64,000 bases of DNA from Bugula neritina (lineage: Eukaryota > Bryozoa > Gymnolaemata > Cheilostomatida > Bugulidae). Below are positions 51,757 to 64,000 of this stretch, one piece after another. The DNA lies in contig OZ037768.1 in NCBI GenBank assembly GCA_964035545.1, positions 3,709,501 through 3,773,500 on the forward strand. The letters run 5' to 3'. Position 1 is the stretch's first letter; each line of letters starts with the position of its first letter. The notes beneath the pieces were generated by a model that did not search any database, had not been told where the DNA came from, and was given only the letters and a program-made list of their open reading frames with translations. The translations under genes were made by a program, and so were the position numbers.

Positions 51757-54700
51757 TTTAAAAGAACTTACAAGCCTAGTTTACCAGTCATGTGTAAACT
51801 ACAAATATAAACCATACATTATAAATTGCTATATAGTACTACTAGTAGTGTGATATGATAAGGACTTTATACAAACTAAAATAATTAGACAAGGTATCAA
51901 ATTCAAATAAAACAAAATGAAGTCAAAATTACTATGCATGCCCTTAATTAAAGGAAGCGACTGCTTTCCTCTATTCAGCCTATTGGGCCCTAGGAAAATA
52001 AAAAATATGAAAAAAGCTGAACAGAAAAACTATGTTGTATGCTAGAAATAGATTTGCTGGTTAAAGAATAATTGCAACAGTGTGTGAATTTTTAAAAAGT
52101 GTTCACTCAGTTTCAGATAATTCAATTTAATAGGAAATGAACAAGTTCCAGCACATTTACTAGAAAGTATGCATAGTTATAAAGCATTATTGATAAAATT
52201 AGTCATTTAAACCTATAAGTGTAAATAAATAAATTTATTCTATAAACTATTGTGGATAACAATGCCCATCTATCTTTAATTAACATGAATAACTTATTTT
52301 GTATTAAACAAGCTGAAAATAACACAAAAACTAAATAAAATTAAAAACTCACATATTTTAGAGTTCCCATAACACTAACAATAATCTTGTTTCACCACAA
52401 AAAATTAAATAATTATAATCATAGAAAAATGTTTGACGCTGATAATGGCATAAGATTTTGCAGAAATTTAAAATATAAACCTAGTTCTAGGACGGCTAGG
52501 ACTTTACTCAAAATGTTAGCTGATTCTAGCAAGACTGTCAGTTGAATAATTGTTTAACTTTTCACAGCAATTACATGTTGCCATCTAGTCTACAATCTTG
52601 CATGGAGCCCCAAGGCCCCACATCACTATGGGAGGTATTTTGATGAGGTTTGCCAGACACAAGTGAATTTCAGTGCTAGAATCTGGTATTTATTCATCTC
52701 CCATTCTTTTTCTTTCACTCAGTAGGTTAATGATATGGCCAAACTAGTTCCTATTCCTTCATGAACCTACACAGTTCCAGTGAACTATTAAAGCCACACA
52801 GCAATGTTTTAGTATATTTCCCTTGTGTTAGCTTGCTGGATATATCCATTACATTTTCATCTCTTACATTACACATCTTGCCACTTGGCTCTTTCATCTA
52901 CCTTGCCACCTTCTATTTCCTTCTATGGAGCACCATTTAACCATACACAAACGAATTCATTTAGAACAATTTCACCTTTCTATACCGCAAAAGTTGTTTT
53001 TTTCAACGCATTTATTTATACAAGTCAAGTATAAACTTGGTAAGTCTCAAGTATTTTAGTAAAATAAAAAGTATTAGATGGGGGAACTTTCTTGAATACA
53101 TTAATTTAATAAATATAAATTACTATATTGTGAAAAATTGAGAAAAGCTATTAAACTGTAGGCTACAGTGTAGAATAATATGCCTTTACAGTTATCATCA
53201 TATAAGTAATTGTAATGACTCATGACTAAGTACCTTGAATCATGGGAGTGAAATTGAATGAGTATCAACCAGTAGATATATTACTATGACTACCAGTTTT
53301 TGTATTACAGAGAGTTATACATTATAACTAGCGGTTATTATTACTGTAAGTATAAGATAACTACCATCAAGTATAAATATTAGTAATAGTTTGATTATGT
53401 CATTTATGAATGCAATATCATGATAATAATTGCAAGTGTAACTATCTACATTACTTATGAAACGGTAAATGCTTATACTGTAATATGAGTAGAATGAGAT
53501 AGGTGATGAGATTAGGTATCAGTATCACTATTATTATGATTATGTTTATGCCTGAATTCTGATTACGATCCTGAGCAACTTGAGCTTAAGTTTAACTTAA
53601 AGTAGGTAATAGTAATATATTGAGTGATATTCTGTCAAAATGAGCCGTTAAATATAATTTAAAGTGATCAATAGTAATAGTTAGAAATTAGTTTAAATAT
53701 AAAACCAATACCATTATACTTATAGATAATTGCAACCATAGTAACATTAGGTGAGTATGATTGTCATTAGATCCAATATAAGTACTCAGTAACAATACTA
53801 GTATATCTTCCTGTAAGTGCATAGATTGAATAATAGACACTGTCATATTCACTAAATCTAATTCTAATCACTAATCAGTAATCACTATTGGTGAATACAA
53901 TTATTGAATAAAATTTAATATTATCATTATGACTTTGAGTTATCACCAACAGTAAGACTCCAAAGACAAAACTCAATCATGACCATATTCATATTGATAT
54001 TGGTATTCAATTTTATATGGAATAATTATAGTTATACTTATTGTATAGCTTGAACTAAAAGACAAACAGTAAAAAAGTTAAACTAGAACTAGAAGTAATA
54101 GTAGTACAAGCACAACTAATAGTAATAGTAATACTGTGAGCTAAATTTTAATGAAATTAAATAATAAAATTAAATACAATAATTAATAAGTCTTAGTCAT
54201 TAATCATTATGATTACGAATAAGTGCATACAATTACATTGGTCATCAATACAGCTGAAGTTGTAGCCCAGTCATAGACTATTTACAGTCAAGAATATGAT
54301 AAAATTTGGGTTTGACATAGCAATAGTATTAGTTATAGTAGCAGTAATTTCCATAACAACTTAATTGTTAGTTGGTGTTCAGTGGCGGAAGCTAGCAAGT
54401 AGGGAGCAAAGCAAGGCCTTCAAGTACAAGTGCGATGTTTCAATGTAAATAGGACAACTCTAAAGTAAACAAAGAAAATAAATAGAGAAAGTAACTCTAA
54501 AGTATGATATTGCTACTCTCATTGATATATAATTGTAACTAATTTTGATTCAGTGGTTATGCACCAGTGCTAACCTGTGTCTTTTGTTAGTCAATATTAA
54601 TTATAATATAATTTCTTTTCAGCATCTTTAGTTTCAGTTTTGTAGTAAAGAGTATTAGCAAAGTTTTTGTGATGCAATGGTGAAAATGGTTGATATTTTT

Positions 54701-56549
54701 GGTAAATAGTATTTTACTTCCAGGATTTTTTTTTATCATATAATCTTTGTCTGGTATACAACTAATTTTTTCAGGGGTGACTATTTAATGATGCAACTAT
54801 TACTATCCTTTTGGTTGCTGGTTGAGATACGCTGGTATGGTATCTTCAATATTTAATTATATTTTAATTTGATAATTTAATTTCGACTATGTTATATAAA
54901 AGCATGGCTTATTAGTTTTGGAGTTGTTTTGTTGAATACTTTGCATAGGTCTACAGAGTGAGTATTGGTGAAATGTAAACTATTGAAGTATGTATAGCAT
55001 TATTAAATAGTAGGCTTATAATGTGGTCATGTATCTGAGGCTAAAGCTTAATTAATTTAGTTATGTGTTTTTATATTGATTTCATTTGTTTAAAGTTAAG
55101 CACAGTTGTTGTTTGGGTCAAGTTCACCTTTGTAGGTGTTTAAGTAATAAATAGTGGCCAGTCTGTTATCTCTATATAGCCCAAGGGGCCATTCATTGTT
55201 TTTGAGATCTTGTCTAATAGATACCAGCCCTTCAGCACACAGTTATAGTACACTCAATCCAAGGAGCCACATCAAATAAGCTAGCATTGCTCTGTCTTTC
55301 ATATGCCAACTCAAGATTACAGCAAATACTTCAGCTAGCATAGAGTGTAAAACTAAAATTTATCTGGTGATTTGAGTTAGACAGTTTGTTTAGTGAAATA
55401 TATGAATTTTACTAGAATATATTGTGTGCTGTTGACAGATAAGGATCTAGTCAACTGTTGCACTATGGGTAGAATTGCTTATTTTTAAAGACTGATGGTA
55501 CAACTCCAGACAGATTTTTTAAAGAAATATAGTTTAGTTGCTGACATATGCATACAGCTTGCTGTTGATATTAACTATGTATATAATATGCCTACTTTCC
55601 CAAGCTCAGATTTTGAGGGAGTGGTGAGATGACCAACAGGGAAGTTATCTTTGTGGTTTTTATAATGGATATGCAAGCAGCTTTCTGGGTTTATAATACC
55701 TCTATTATGTTTTCTAGTTGCAGTTAGACGGTTCCTTGTTTACTTTAGTTACTACTTGACAATTTGTATACTTCTTGCACATTCCTGCATTAACCTGACA
55801 ACTTCTGATATTTGGTACTTCTATGGGTATATGCTTCTCTTACTCACTGGGTGTCAATATTGATTGTCAGGTTAATCTTTCTGTGGAAGTTTTTCTAAAC
55901 TGTATAGAGTGGCTGAATCCAGCACTTGTACCTCAAATTGTTGCAGTGCAGGTATTAATAGAGGTGACAATGAGCACTTCTAATGCTACACTAACATTTG
56001 TATGCCAACGAAAAAAACTAACATTATATGCAATTAACACACACTAGTTAATTTTGGGCAGTAACATTGATTATGAAATAATGTTTTATACATTATTTTA
56101 TACTCAAAGTTTATACAATATTTACCTGAAAGGTTTTGTCTGCACAATGTTGCGATATTATGGTGTACACCTTTTATTATCTCCACTATCTGTTTATCAC
56201 ATAGCCTTAGAGCACTTTTATGAGACTTATCGCTACGCTATGTCAAGGTTCTTTCCTTGCCAGCACAGAACAAAGACCCTGGCCTACACATCTCACATTG
56301 TCTATAGCCAAAGACTTCTAGTTTTATTGAGAATTACATTTCCAAGCTTTCAAGTTCCGTCATATGTGTGATTATAGATTGAATAGAACCCATAAACTTG
56401 AAAAATATATATATAATTTTAAGCTGTTTAAAAAAAGTAAGTGAAAAATAGGTCAAGTAAAAAATAATTCACATATATATATACAGCAAAGGGTATTCTG
56501 GGTATTTTGTGATGTCACACTTGTTGCTACATCAACTCTGTTTTACAGT
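51757..56549. other. Intergenic region between the two paralogues
   Basis: 4.8 kb with the promoter of paralogue B, word-repeat tracts at about 53200-54360, and a short cagtggcggaagctagc phrase near 54379 that resembles a DNA-transposon terminus. Plus-strand open frames at 55823-56371 have no family resemblance. No exon supported. Confidence 0.55.
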
Positions 56550-59444
56550 TCATTCAGCTATGGGCCACCCAAGTTTATCAAGAAGGCGGTCTCGCTGCAT
56601 TAGATTTAAGACAGAAATGACCGTCTGTTTAACGGCAGGCAATTTACATTTGTGAGAGTTTGCCACATGAAGCTTATACCAATGATCAAGTATAATTTCC
56701 ACTACCTGATACCGATACTTGCAACTGAACTCATCGAACATGTCTAAATCATCATGGTCCAACAGCATCACATGACTGGCGAATGTTTTCCACATGGCAC
56801 CTTGCTCAACATCATACTCTACTAAGTCTAGCTGCCAACAGAATGTTTGTCTTTCGAATTTAGTCATTCCAAGAGGACAATGATCTGTGGAAGTTGCCCC
56901 ACCTTTGGCTACATTATTGAGACACTCGGAGAGTGTGCTTTCAACATGATCACTGAAAGACTCAGTTGATGCGTTACTACACTCACTGCTGAGTCTGTGC
57001 AACAATTTAGGTGGTTCATATATCTCTTCGTGCGGGATGGCATCGCTGTCTATGGAGGATGGGTCAAACCGAGCAGTGCGGAGAAACTGATTGAACCGCT
57101 GGGAAGGAGGTCTTGACAAGACTAATCCAATGTGTTCTAATTTCTTTGGTAAAAAAGGTGCCAGTTCATCCAAGTCTTTATATACCGTTTGTGGAGAAAA
57201 TGCCGGAACCTGTAAGTCAAACCATTTTGGATCCACAACCAGACGAGGCAGTGTAGGTGATCGACACTGGAGTGCTTCGTTGCTTATTTCTTGTGGTTTC
57301 GGTATGTTTGGTAACATCTTTACTTCCTGAAACTCTCTATATACCCTGTCATAGGTGATACAGTGAAGTAATTGGTAGGTGCGGATGGTGTTATCAGCCA
57401 CAGTACGGAATTTGATGTCGTGCATTTGAGATGAATCTTCTTGTGGTAATATGACTATTTCTTTGGAGGATTTATTATAAATATAACCTAAAAATAGATA
57501 TTCTGTCATTATTTACTTAGATTCTAGGTAGTCTCTTTAGCATTAGATTACTAACGCAAGTAGAGTTATGGTTTAGTGGAATAATAGAAAGTTAGCCTGA
57601 AGGTAAAACTTCATTTAATATGATATTTGATATACAAATTACATGCAGACAACTAATGTAACACAGCTAGTAAAGATGACACTTCGAAAATATGTCAGTT
57701 AGTAAATATGTCAGTTAGTAAATATGTCAGTTAGTAAATATGTCAGATAGTAAATATGTCAGCTAGTAAAGGTGTCAGCCAGTAAAGGTGTCAGCTAGTA
57801 AAGGTATCAGCTATTAATAAGGATGAACACACCTGAGATATTAGAACAGAATTGATCTATTGCAGAGTATTTTGAAAAAATGAAATCCAGCGAAACAATG
57901 GCTATAAATCTCTTGGAACACTGCAGTTCATACAGACCACCATCTACAAAACAGAAAGCAAACTTGAAACAGCAGTTCAACACTAGAAATCAGATTATTG
58001 ACTGAGGAGATACTGTACTAGCAGACTAGGAGACTTGTTAGGGGATATTAGCAGATATAACTCACTGTCAGCTGACTTCATTTGAAACTGTTTGGTGTAC
58101 GACTGGCGATGTAGCTTGTCTCTCACCGCCTTAAAGGTGACGGAATTAGCGGCAGCACTTGACAAGTGTGCGTAGCACCAGCCTGACGTCTGAGATTTCT
58201 TCCGGTAGAATAGTAATAAATGGTCATCATCTGGTCTAAAACAACTTACATTCATTTAAAAAAATAGTATTTTTGTAAATTTGTTTTGAATATGTTGCAA
58301 TGGGTTTGCTAAGTCAAAGTAGTGAACAACCCGACTATTATGAAGGTAGGTGCAGTAATGGAGAAATTGAGAAAAGCCTGTGTTATAGACTAGAAATGTA
58401 GTAAAAAAAGTCATGTTCATGCAAGAATTTCAACCGGCACCCCAAACCAAAATTTAATAAGAAAATTAAAGAACTTGGGCTATCTCAATTTCTTCACTAT
58501 CGCTCCTATAAAGTGGATCTAGTTTTGCTAGGCATTGCCATTAGTTGTGTGTGTTGAACTGAAACCTCAGCCCCTATGAATTTTAGTATAATTGACAGAA
58601 TGGGAGAGGAAGATACAAAAGTTGATTAGCAATAACTGGTGTTTTTACCTAGTCCTACAGCAGTCAGTATACACATGTCAACTGTATGTAAGTGTCAAGC
58701 TGATCACACAATGTCCTATACTACATGACTTTACTTCTTTCCATGCCTTAATAACTAGAATCCTTAAACTACCCTTGTGTAAAAAGTCAGTGACAAGTAG
58801 GATATGATTTCGTTGTCATATGGGGTCAAGATCCTTTACCTTCAAAATAGCGATATTTAAGAAATAGCAGGTACTATAGCATAATATTAACTATCAATAA
58901 ACTGCTATAGGGGTAATAGCAGCAAAAATAGTAGTCATTGTGGTGGACTACAGTAGAAGTACTAGAGGACTAGAGGGGGTGGTGGTGGTGGCAGAGGCAG
59001 CAGTGGCAGTAATAGGTAGCAGTAGTAGGTTATAGTAGTAGCAGCAGCAGTAGGTAGTAGTAGTAGTAGTAGCAGTAGCAGTAGTAGTAGCAGTAGCAGT
59101 AGTAGCAGCAGTAGTAGTAGCAGTAGTAGTAGTAGTAGATAGTAGTAGGTAGTAATAGTAGTAGTAATAGTAGTAGAAGGTAGTAGTAGCATGAGTAGTA
59201 GTATATTTCATAACAATAGTTTTACCTACTTTTTCTTATGTTCCAGCTTAGCTGAAACAATAGCAGCAATATCCTCTAATTCAATCTCTTCTAACACTTT
59301 GGTTTTCTTTTTCTTAGACAATTTGCTAATTTTTAGACTAGGACGACTGCCAGCTGTAGTGAATTCTACTTGGGCATCATAGCATTTACATCTTTTCCCA
59401 TGAGTTATAAAAGTTGTAACAAATCCTTCATTTGAAGTTATCAT
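56550..59444 (-). CDS. PH/PTB-like plus death-domain protein, paralogue A
   Basis: Four exons, right to left 59444-59230, 58235-58066, 57943-57833, 57487-56550, join with the same phases (2,1,1) as paralogue B and give 477 aa. The N-terminal barrel-like part has strands KCYDAQVEF, SLKISKL, VLEEIELEDIAAIVSAKL, HLLLFYRKK, GWCYAHL and a helix (TFKAVRDKL). The junction QFQMKSADS-NGGLYELQ matches NFQLRSENR-DSSVSELQ of paralogue B. The death-domain-like end has ERQTFCWQLDLVEYD, MWKTFASHVM, DDLDMFDEFS, QVVEIILDHWYKL and ISVLNLMQRDRLLDKLG. The middle differs most, with IYEPPKL in place of the paired-Tyr motif of B. An in-frame ATG at 59480 would add 12 residues; 59444 aligns better with the start of B. 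Function inferred only: signalling adaptor. Confidence 0.75.
57690..57815. repeat. 16-bp tandem repeat in paralogue A intron
   Basis: Eight copies of gtcagttagtaaatat drifting to gtcagctagtaaaggt, just 3' (in gene direction) of exon 57943-57833. Confidence 0.9.
58345..58515 (-). mobile_element. MITE-like dispersed repeat, copy 3
   Basis: Best-preserved ends: gcagtaatggagaaattgag at one side and ctcaatttcttcactat at the other, an inverted pair. The reverse complement carries the shared core (ttgaaattcttgcatgaaca, ctacatttctagtctataac). Located in intron 1 of paralogue A. Confidence 0.75.
58975..59190. repeat. Trinucleotide repeat, (TAG/CAG)n
   Basis: Interrupted agtagtagcagtagcagt triplets over about 200 bp in intron 1 of paralogue A, close to the donor of exon 1. 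Open in several frames (poly-Leu, poly-Tyr, poly-Thr), which is an artefact. Confidence 0.95.
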
Positions 59445-62289
59445 CTCACGATTATATGTCGCGCTATGTAAAATATGCATTGACAGCTGTTATTAGAGAC
59501 ATAATATAAAACATAGTTTATTAATTACTGATAGCCTAAATTCAAGGTCTATCACAAAAAACAGCTTCTCCAATACTACATATGATTCGTAAGCAATAGG
59601 CCATCAACAGAGTCAGTGTCACCCTTTAAAGCCGACTCTGTACAAGACTGGAAGTTCATTTTACACTATATTCACTCATGGTCATGGTTTTGGTCTAAGG
59701 GCTATGCTTTTGAAAACGGTTACTTGAGTGACACTAACTGATTTCCACCAATTATAATTTTGCTAATTTTTAGATCTTAGGCTATTGGACTATAATAGGA
59801 CTATTAGTATTACATTATAATTACTATTAGCTACCTCTTAGAGCCAAAGTAAACCCTTTTAAATAGAAGCAGCTGGTAAAACCAAATTGAAATTACGCTG
59901 AATACTACATGCTCATAGTGATAGTACTAGTTATACTTATATATTACGTACAATTATATTAGTATTACATCATTTACCACTTTGACTTTAGGTGTAAGAC
60001 TCCAGCTGTAGTTAGTGTTACACTAGATCTGTAGCTGTATGTGAGTTAGAAGAATCACTATGACTATCAGAATGAGAATTCTACAGTTGGAGATTAGTAG
60101 ACGTAGTGACTTGCACTACTCTTAGCTCCAACAATAACTCTAGTAGTAGTATCAGAGTATCACTATCAGTTAGAACTCAGAGCGAGAGTGATACAGATAT
60201 GAAATAAGATCACGTGTACCTTTGGCTTTAGGCTTTAACCCTTTGATATCAGTATGCAACTGCTATAGGCGACAATTCCACAACATAAATTCTGACAAGT
60301 ACTATAATAATTATTATAAAATGTAATTAATCATCATTGATGTCTTGATATATTGATGTCAATTTCGGTATCAGTAGGAGACGTGCTAACGTCTATTATC
60401 GCTTCGCTTACCAGTACTGTGGTGGTCATTCAGAAGTTTACTCTCAACTCATACTCGTCACCTATTGGTTAAATCGGTGAACTATGACATACTAGCTACA
60501 AAATAATATTATTATAGTGGGCTACAACTACTAAAGCATGATCATATGAAATGATTGCTTCCCCCACATTCCGTCATTATTATTCATAAAAATATATAAG
60601 ACGTAAAGCCGTCCTGTATTTTAGCCGAATGCATAATGGTTTGGAGGAACTTCTATTCGTTTTTCTACCCACGAAAAATGTTACCAGCTTCTGGGTGACT
60701 GGCATAGTTGAAGTAGCTTTACATAAGTAATTAATTCACTTTAAGGAATTCGTTTGAAAGAGGAACAAACGCAAACCTTATACAACATTATGACTTCATT
60801 GGATCACAGTTAACTTGCAGCCTACAGACTTTCAAAACTAAATACAAGTTGGTTTCAAAATCGAAAAGCAAAACTCGACTATTTAAACCGTCTAACCAAT
60901 CATGCCATATTCAGCAAAAAAGTTCCAGAATACTTTCAAACTTAACATAGCTACTTTTAACAAGTTCCAACTTTGAAGGCATGGACAGCTTGTTTTAGGA
61001 ATGCCCTGTCCAGTTAGTGAGGGCCTGAGTCTATGATTATAATAGGAAATCAAGTAATATTAAAGGGCTATAACCCCACACCCTCTGCTGTCACAGTATC
61101 TGCTACAATATATTCTAGTTATATGGCAGCAGTCAATAACCGTTTTCTAAAATAAAATTGACTTTTTATCCTTGCCTGAAAAATACATTATATGTATAAT
61201 GGGTATCAATTAAATTATATTGTGATAGTGGAAAATAGCACTTATTAGGAACTAAACCTATCATTCTGTCATAAATGGTGAGTTATTTTTTCCCCAAAAA
61301 GTTAGATAACATCCAACAGGGCATCACAGGAGCCAACTCTAGGTTATCAAGTGCTGTGAGGCAACTATGAGGGGTCATATTTTCTTGAAATAAAAAAGTA
61401 TATTTAAAGATACAAATGTAGCATGATACAGCGTGGTACAACTGCTTGTATTATCTGTGGTTTAATCCAATTATTTATTAGAAGCATTTCCTAATAGTGG
61501 GACACCCACTGAGATGATTCATTATAAATCTAGTTACCATGGCAATAGCACAACAAATACACTATTTCTTTTATGCATGGGAATAGCGTAGACTGTAGAA
61601 TGTAGATCAATGAAACCACAACTACAAATCCATTGCAGATCTATTCGAATCATGGCAATGTAGTGTATGTTGCGCATGCAGAGTTTTAAATTTATTGTCT
61701 CCAGTTTCAGCTAATTCACAAATAAGTGTTAAAGTTTGAAGCTGTCTGCTTTATTTCATAAGCAGACAACTTCTCATGCAACAAGCAGTCACCAAAACTT
61801 AGGCGTTTCTAAAAACTGTAATTCTGTACCTAAAACAGAATCTATGGGCCTACACCTCAACGAAACTCATTAATCTCGACTCATCTCAGCTACAACTAAA
61901 GACATCTGTTTACACTTTCCACCAGCAGCTTCACATCTTGCAGAGGCCTACATGTTATACTCATGTGGAGAAAACTGTATTGCTGATGAATCACTAATTA
62001 GAAAGCTATAACACTATGACTATTCCAACTAAATGTGCACACTGCTGACTATTGCCTGAACGACTGACAACTTTACTGTAATAAACTAGGGCGCTTTCGG
62101 ATTCCCTACGCGTAGCCTTACTGGGCTCATCGATGAATTAGCTCACTTTCTCCCCATCGAGTACTCTTCGATGAGCTTCTTTTTCGATGGGGTAAGCGAT
62201 GGCTACTTTGTTCTGCTGTGAGATTAACACCATATAACTTCAGCATGGAACATGCCTGTAACAGCAACCTCGCCTTTTGTAATCGTTTG

Positions 62290-62445
62290 GTGGGGGTGGT
62301 GAAGAAATATTTTTAATAGCTCAGATACTTTAGTTTTCTTAAATAAATTTTGGTTTAAGGTTGAAATAACATAACTTCTTTTGCTACATTTCTAATCTAG
62401 AACACAGGTTTTTCTTAATTTGTTCATTACTGTAATCCATTTAGT
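62290..62445 (+). mobile_element. MITE-like dispersed repeat, copy 4
   Basis: ggtggtgaagaaat at the left and aatttgttcattactgtaat at the right flank the same core (ttaaataaattttggttt, ataacttcttttgctacatt, tctaatctagaacacagg) as copies 1-3. Confidence 0.65.
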
Positions 62446-62574
62446 TAACACACCAGATGATACATAATAATATCATCTCATAAGACATAATTAAGCTATA
62501 ATTGGTAGAAATGCTAGCCACTACTAACTGCTATTTCCTCATTGATGAAAAACACTAAACTCTCAATAAACAAT

Positions 62575-62735
62575 GGATTGTTCCATAAGCAGCGCGGGTT
62601 GGTGATGAAAGACTACTTTAGTTTGAGGTTCTCAAGTATGGAGTTAGGTCCCTCAACTCCAAACTTGAGAACCACAAACTAAAATAATCCTTGACCCCCA
62701 ACTTGGTGCTGCTTATAAAACAATACATAAACAAT
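62575..62735. repeat. Imperfect hairpin, ~75-bp arms
   Basis: Left arm ataagcagcgcgggttggtg ... actactttagtttgaggttc tcaagtatggagtt; right arm is its imperfect complement (aactccaaacttgagaacca ... gtgctgcttat), with a loop of about 10 bases near 62646-62654. Confidence 0.85.
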
Positions 62736-64000
62736 AATCCACTATTAGAGTGAATCAAGTCGATTGTATTTGAATACAGGTTGTCCTCCCTTTTCTATCT
62801 GACTTACAAATTCTGCAACTTCAAAATAAGTTGCTTTCAAATAAATCAATAGATGTTTTTAAAAAAAAATAACTTCGCTATAGTAACCATGCTCACAATC
62901 TTCTTAAACTTTATATTTCATTTTTATTATTTCTGAAGAAATTTCTATTCTAATCCATTCTTGATTATCCAGCTGCTTACAGGTGGATTTACATTCTACG
63001 TGTTATAATCTAAAAGGATGATATTGAAATATCCTAAAACAGTTGTAGTAATCAACTCAATGAATTTTGATTTTACTCTGTAAGAATGATCTGCTTTTGG
63101 AGGTAACAGGGAAGTGAACTGTGGCTAAGTAGTGAGACAACAACTTCAAAAAACTAACAGAGTGGTCCACTTATTCCAGCCCCAGTCTATCTTACTACTA
63201 GCATAAATAATATATAAATACCTTATAATCAACTATATATATACTGCTCTCCACAATAATATCTAAGGCAAATTATGAAAGTTTTGGGAAACGACCTATT
63301 AGAGCTGCATAAATGATGCAGTACAAATTATATTGCAAAGAGCACACAACTCTAATATTTTAGTTATTGCATTTAAATTGGAAATTAGACTTGTAATTTA
63401 CAAGTATTTCCATTTTCAAAGGCTGAGTGAGTGTTCACAACAGCTGGAACTATTTTGCTTATACATAATATATGCATATATAGGCTACAATGGAGAAATG
63501 CCATATCAATAAGCAACAATTTAATATCCAGAGGTGTGGGTTGTCACACCTCTTCCATCTCTGATTTGGCTGGAAACAAAAATGTGTAAAGTTTGCCATT
63601 CTAAAACAATCACTACCCACATTACTCTATGCCGATAGGAAGGTGCGAAGAAGCTGCTTTACTGAGCCCAGGTTTTAACAAACAATTTTATCAAAACAGT
63701 TGCCGACTTACAATTTAGATACTTGAAACTCTAGGGCCTAGGCTAACCTCCAGACTTAGCCTAGGGCCACACTGTGCGTAGCAAAGGTGTCCACTGTAGC
63801 GTCAGTGGTGCGTGATAAATAAAGCATTCATTTTTAAATCGCACTCGCTTTCAATAAAACGCAATTTACTAGAATGTAGCACTAAAATAAAGAAATTGGG
63901 CTCGCTGAATAACTACCAGCCAATTAGGTGACGACGACAGAGACGATTCGTACTTGCGTTGAAAATGCAGAGCGACAAGTGCGAATGTTTTCTCAACGCG

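Larger units (their letters stand above)
59481..64000. other. Region upstream of paralogue A without a supported gene
   Basis: 4.5 kb. Contains the promoter of paralogue A, word repeats (59780-60400), a short self-complementary cluster (62128-62190), a MITE copy (62290-62445) and a longer hairpin (62575-62735). An ATG at 63966 opens a frame to the window edge and cannot be judged from 12 codons. Confidence 0.5.

Noticed and set aside
55823-56371. Two plus-strand open frames of 74 and 105 codons
   Set aside because: No splice context, family resemblance or codon pattern; consistent with chance in AT-rich DNA.
58948-59211. Poly-Leu/poly-Thr/poly-Tyr proteins
   Set aside because: Produced by the trinucleotide repeat in an intron of paralogue A.
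63966-64000. Start of a further plus-strand gene
   Set aside because: Only 12 codons before the window ends; not enough to judge.

Overview
This is an AT-rich stretch of nuclear DNA from an animal. All genes are split by short GT-AG introns. They include metazoan families (a STAT, a cyclin D-type CDK4/6 kinase, FBXL4 and death-domain proteins) together with augmin subunit HAUS5 and the cap-binding factor eIF4E. Gene spacing is a few kb, introns are full of minisatellites, and there are LINE, SINE and MITE remnants. An early-branching marine invertebrate such as a sponge would fit, but that is inference; the window does not prove it.

Layout. 96-9646 (+): a STAT5/6-type transcription factor lacking only its first exon(s). 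9650-13200: 3' flank and an AT-rich tandem array. 13202-16501 (+): a putatively myristoylated/palmitoylated protein with an LpxH-type metallophosphoesterase fold in which the metal-ligand motifs are altered. 21752-16888 (-): HAUS5, 636 aa in ten exons. 21.8-26.1 kb: no gene, a possible LTR remnant and several kb of degenerate TAATAC/TAGTAT-like word repeats. 26144-28367 (+): eIF4E, 212 aa. 30562-29713 (-): 5'-truncated LINE reverse transcriptase. 31385-33058 (+): unrecognised 179-aa protein with a coiled-coil start. 35889-33366 (-): FBXL4. 36-39.3 kb: repeats only. 39391-46601 (+): CDK4/6-like kinase, 392 aa, with a near-perfect ~280-bp-arm inverted repeat in its first intron. 51756-47327 (-) and 59444-56550 (-): two tandem paralogues of a PH/PTB-like plus death-domain protein, 478 and 477 aa, with identical exon phases. 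59.5-64 kb: no supported gene; a MITE copy, a hairpin and word repeats.

The genes do not form an operon or one pathway. HAUS5 (spindle microtubules) and CDK4/6 (G1 entry) are cell-cycle genes, eIF4E drives translation, FBXL4 is a mitochondrial SCF substrate receptor in its known relatives, and STAT and the death-domain pair are signalling genes. The most novel candidates are the lipidated pseudo-phosphoesterase and the duplicated PH-like/death-domain adaptor. Exon coordinates were derived by hand from splice consensus, reading phase and family resemblance; no search or transcript was available.
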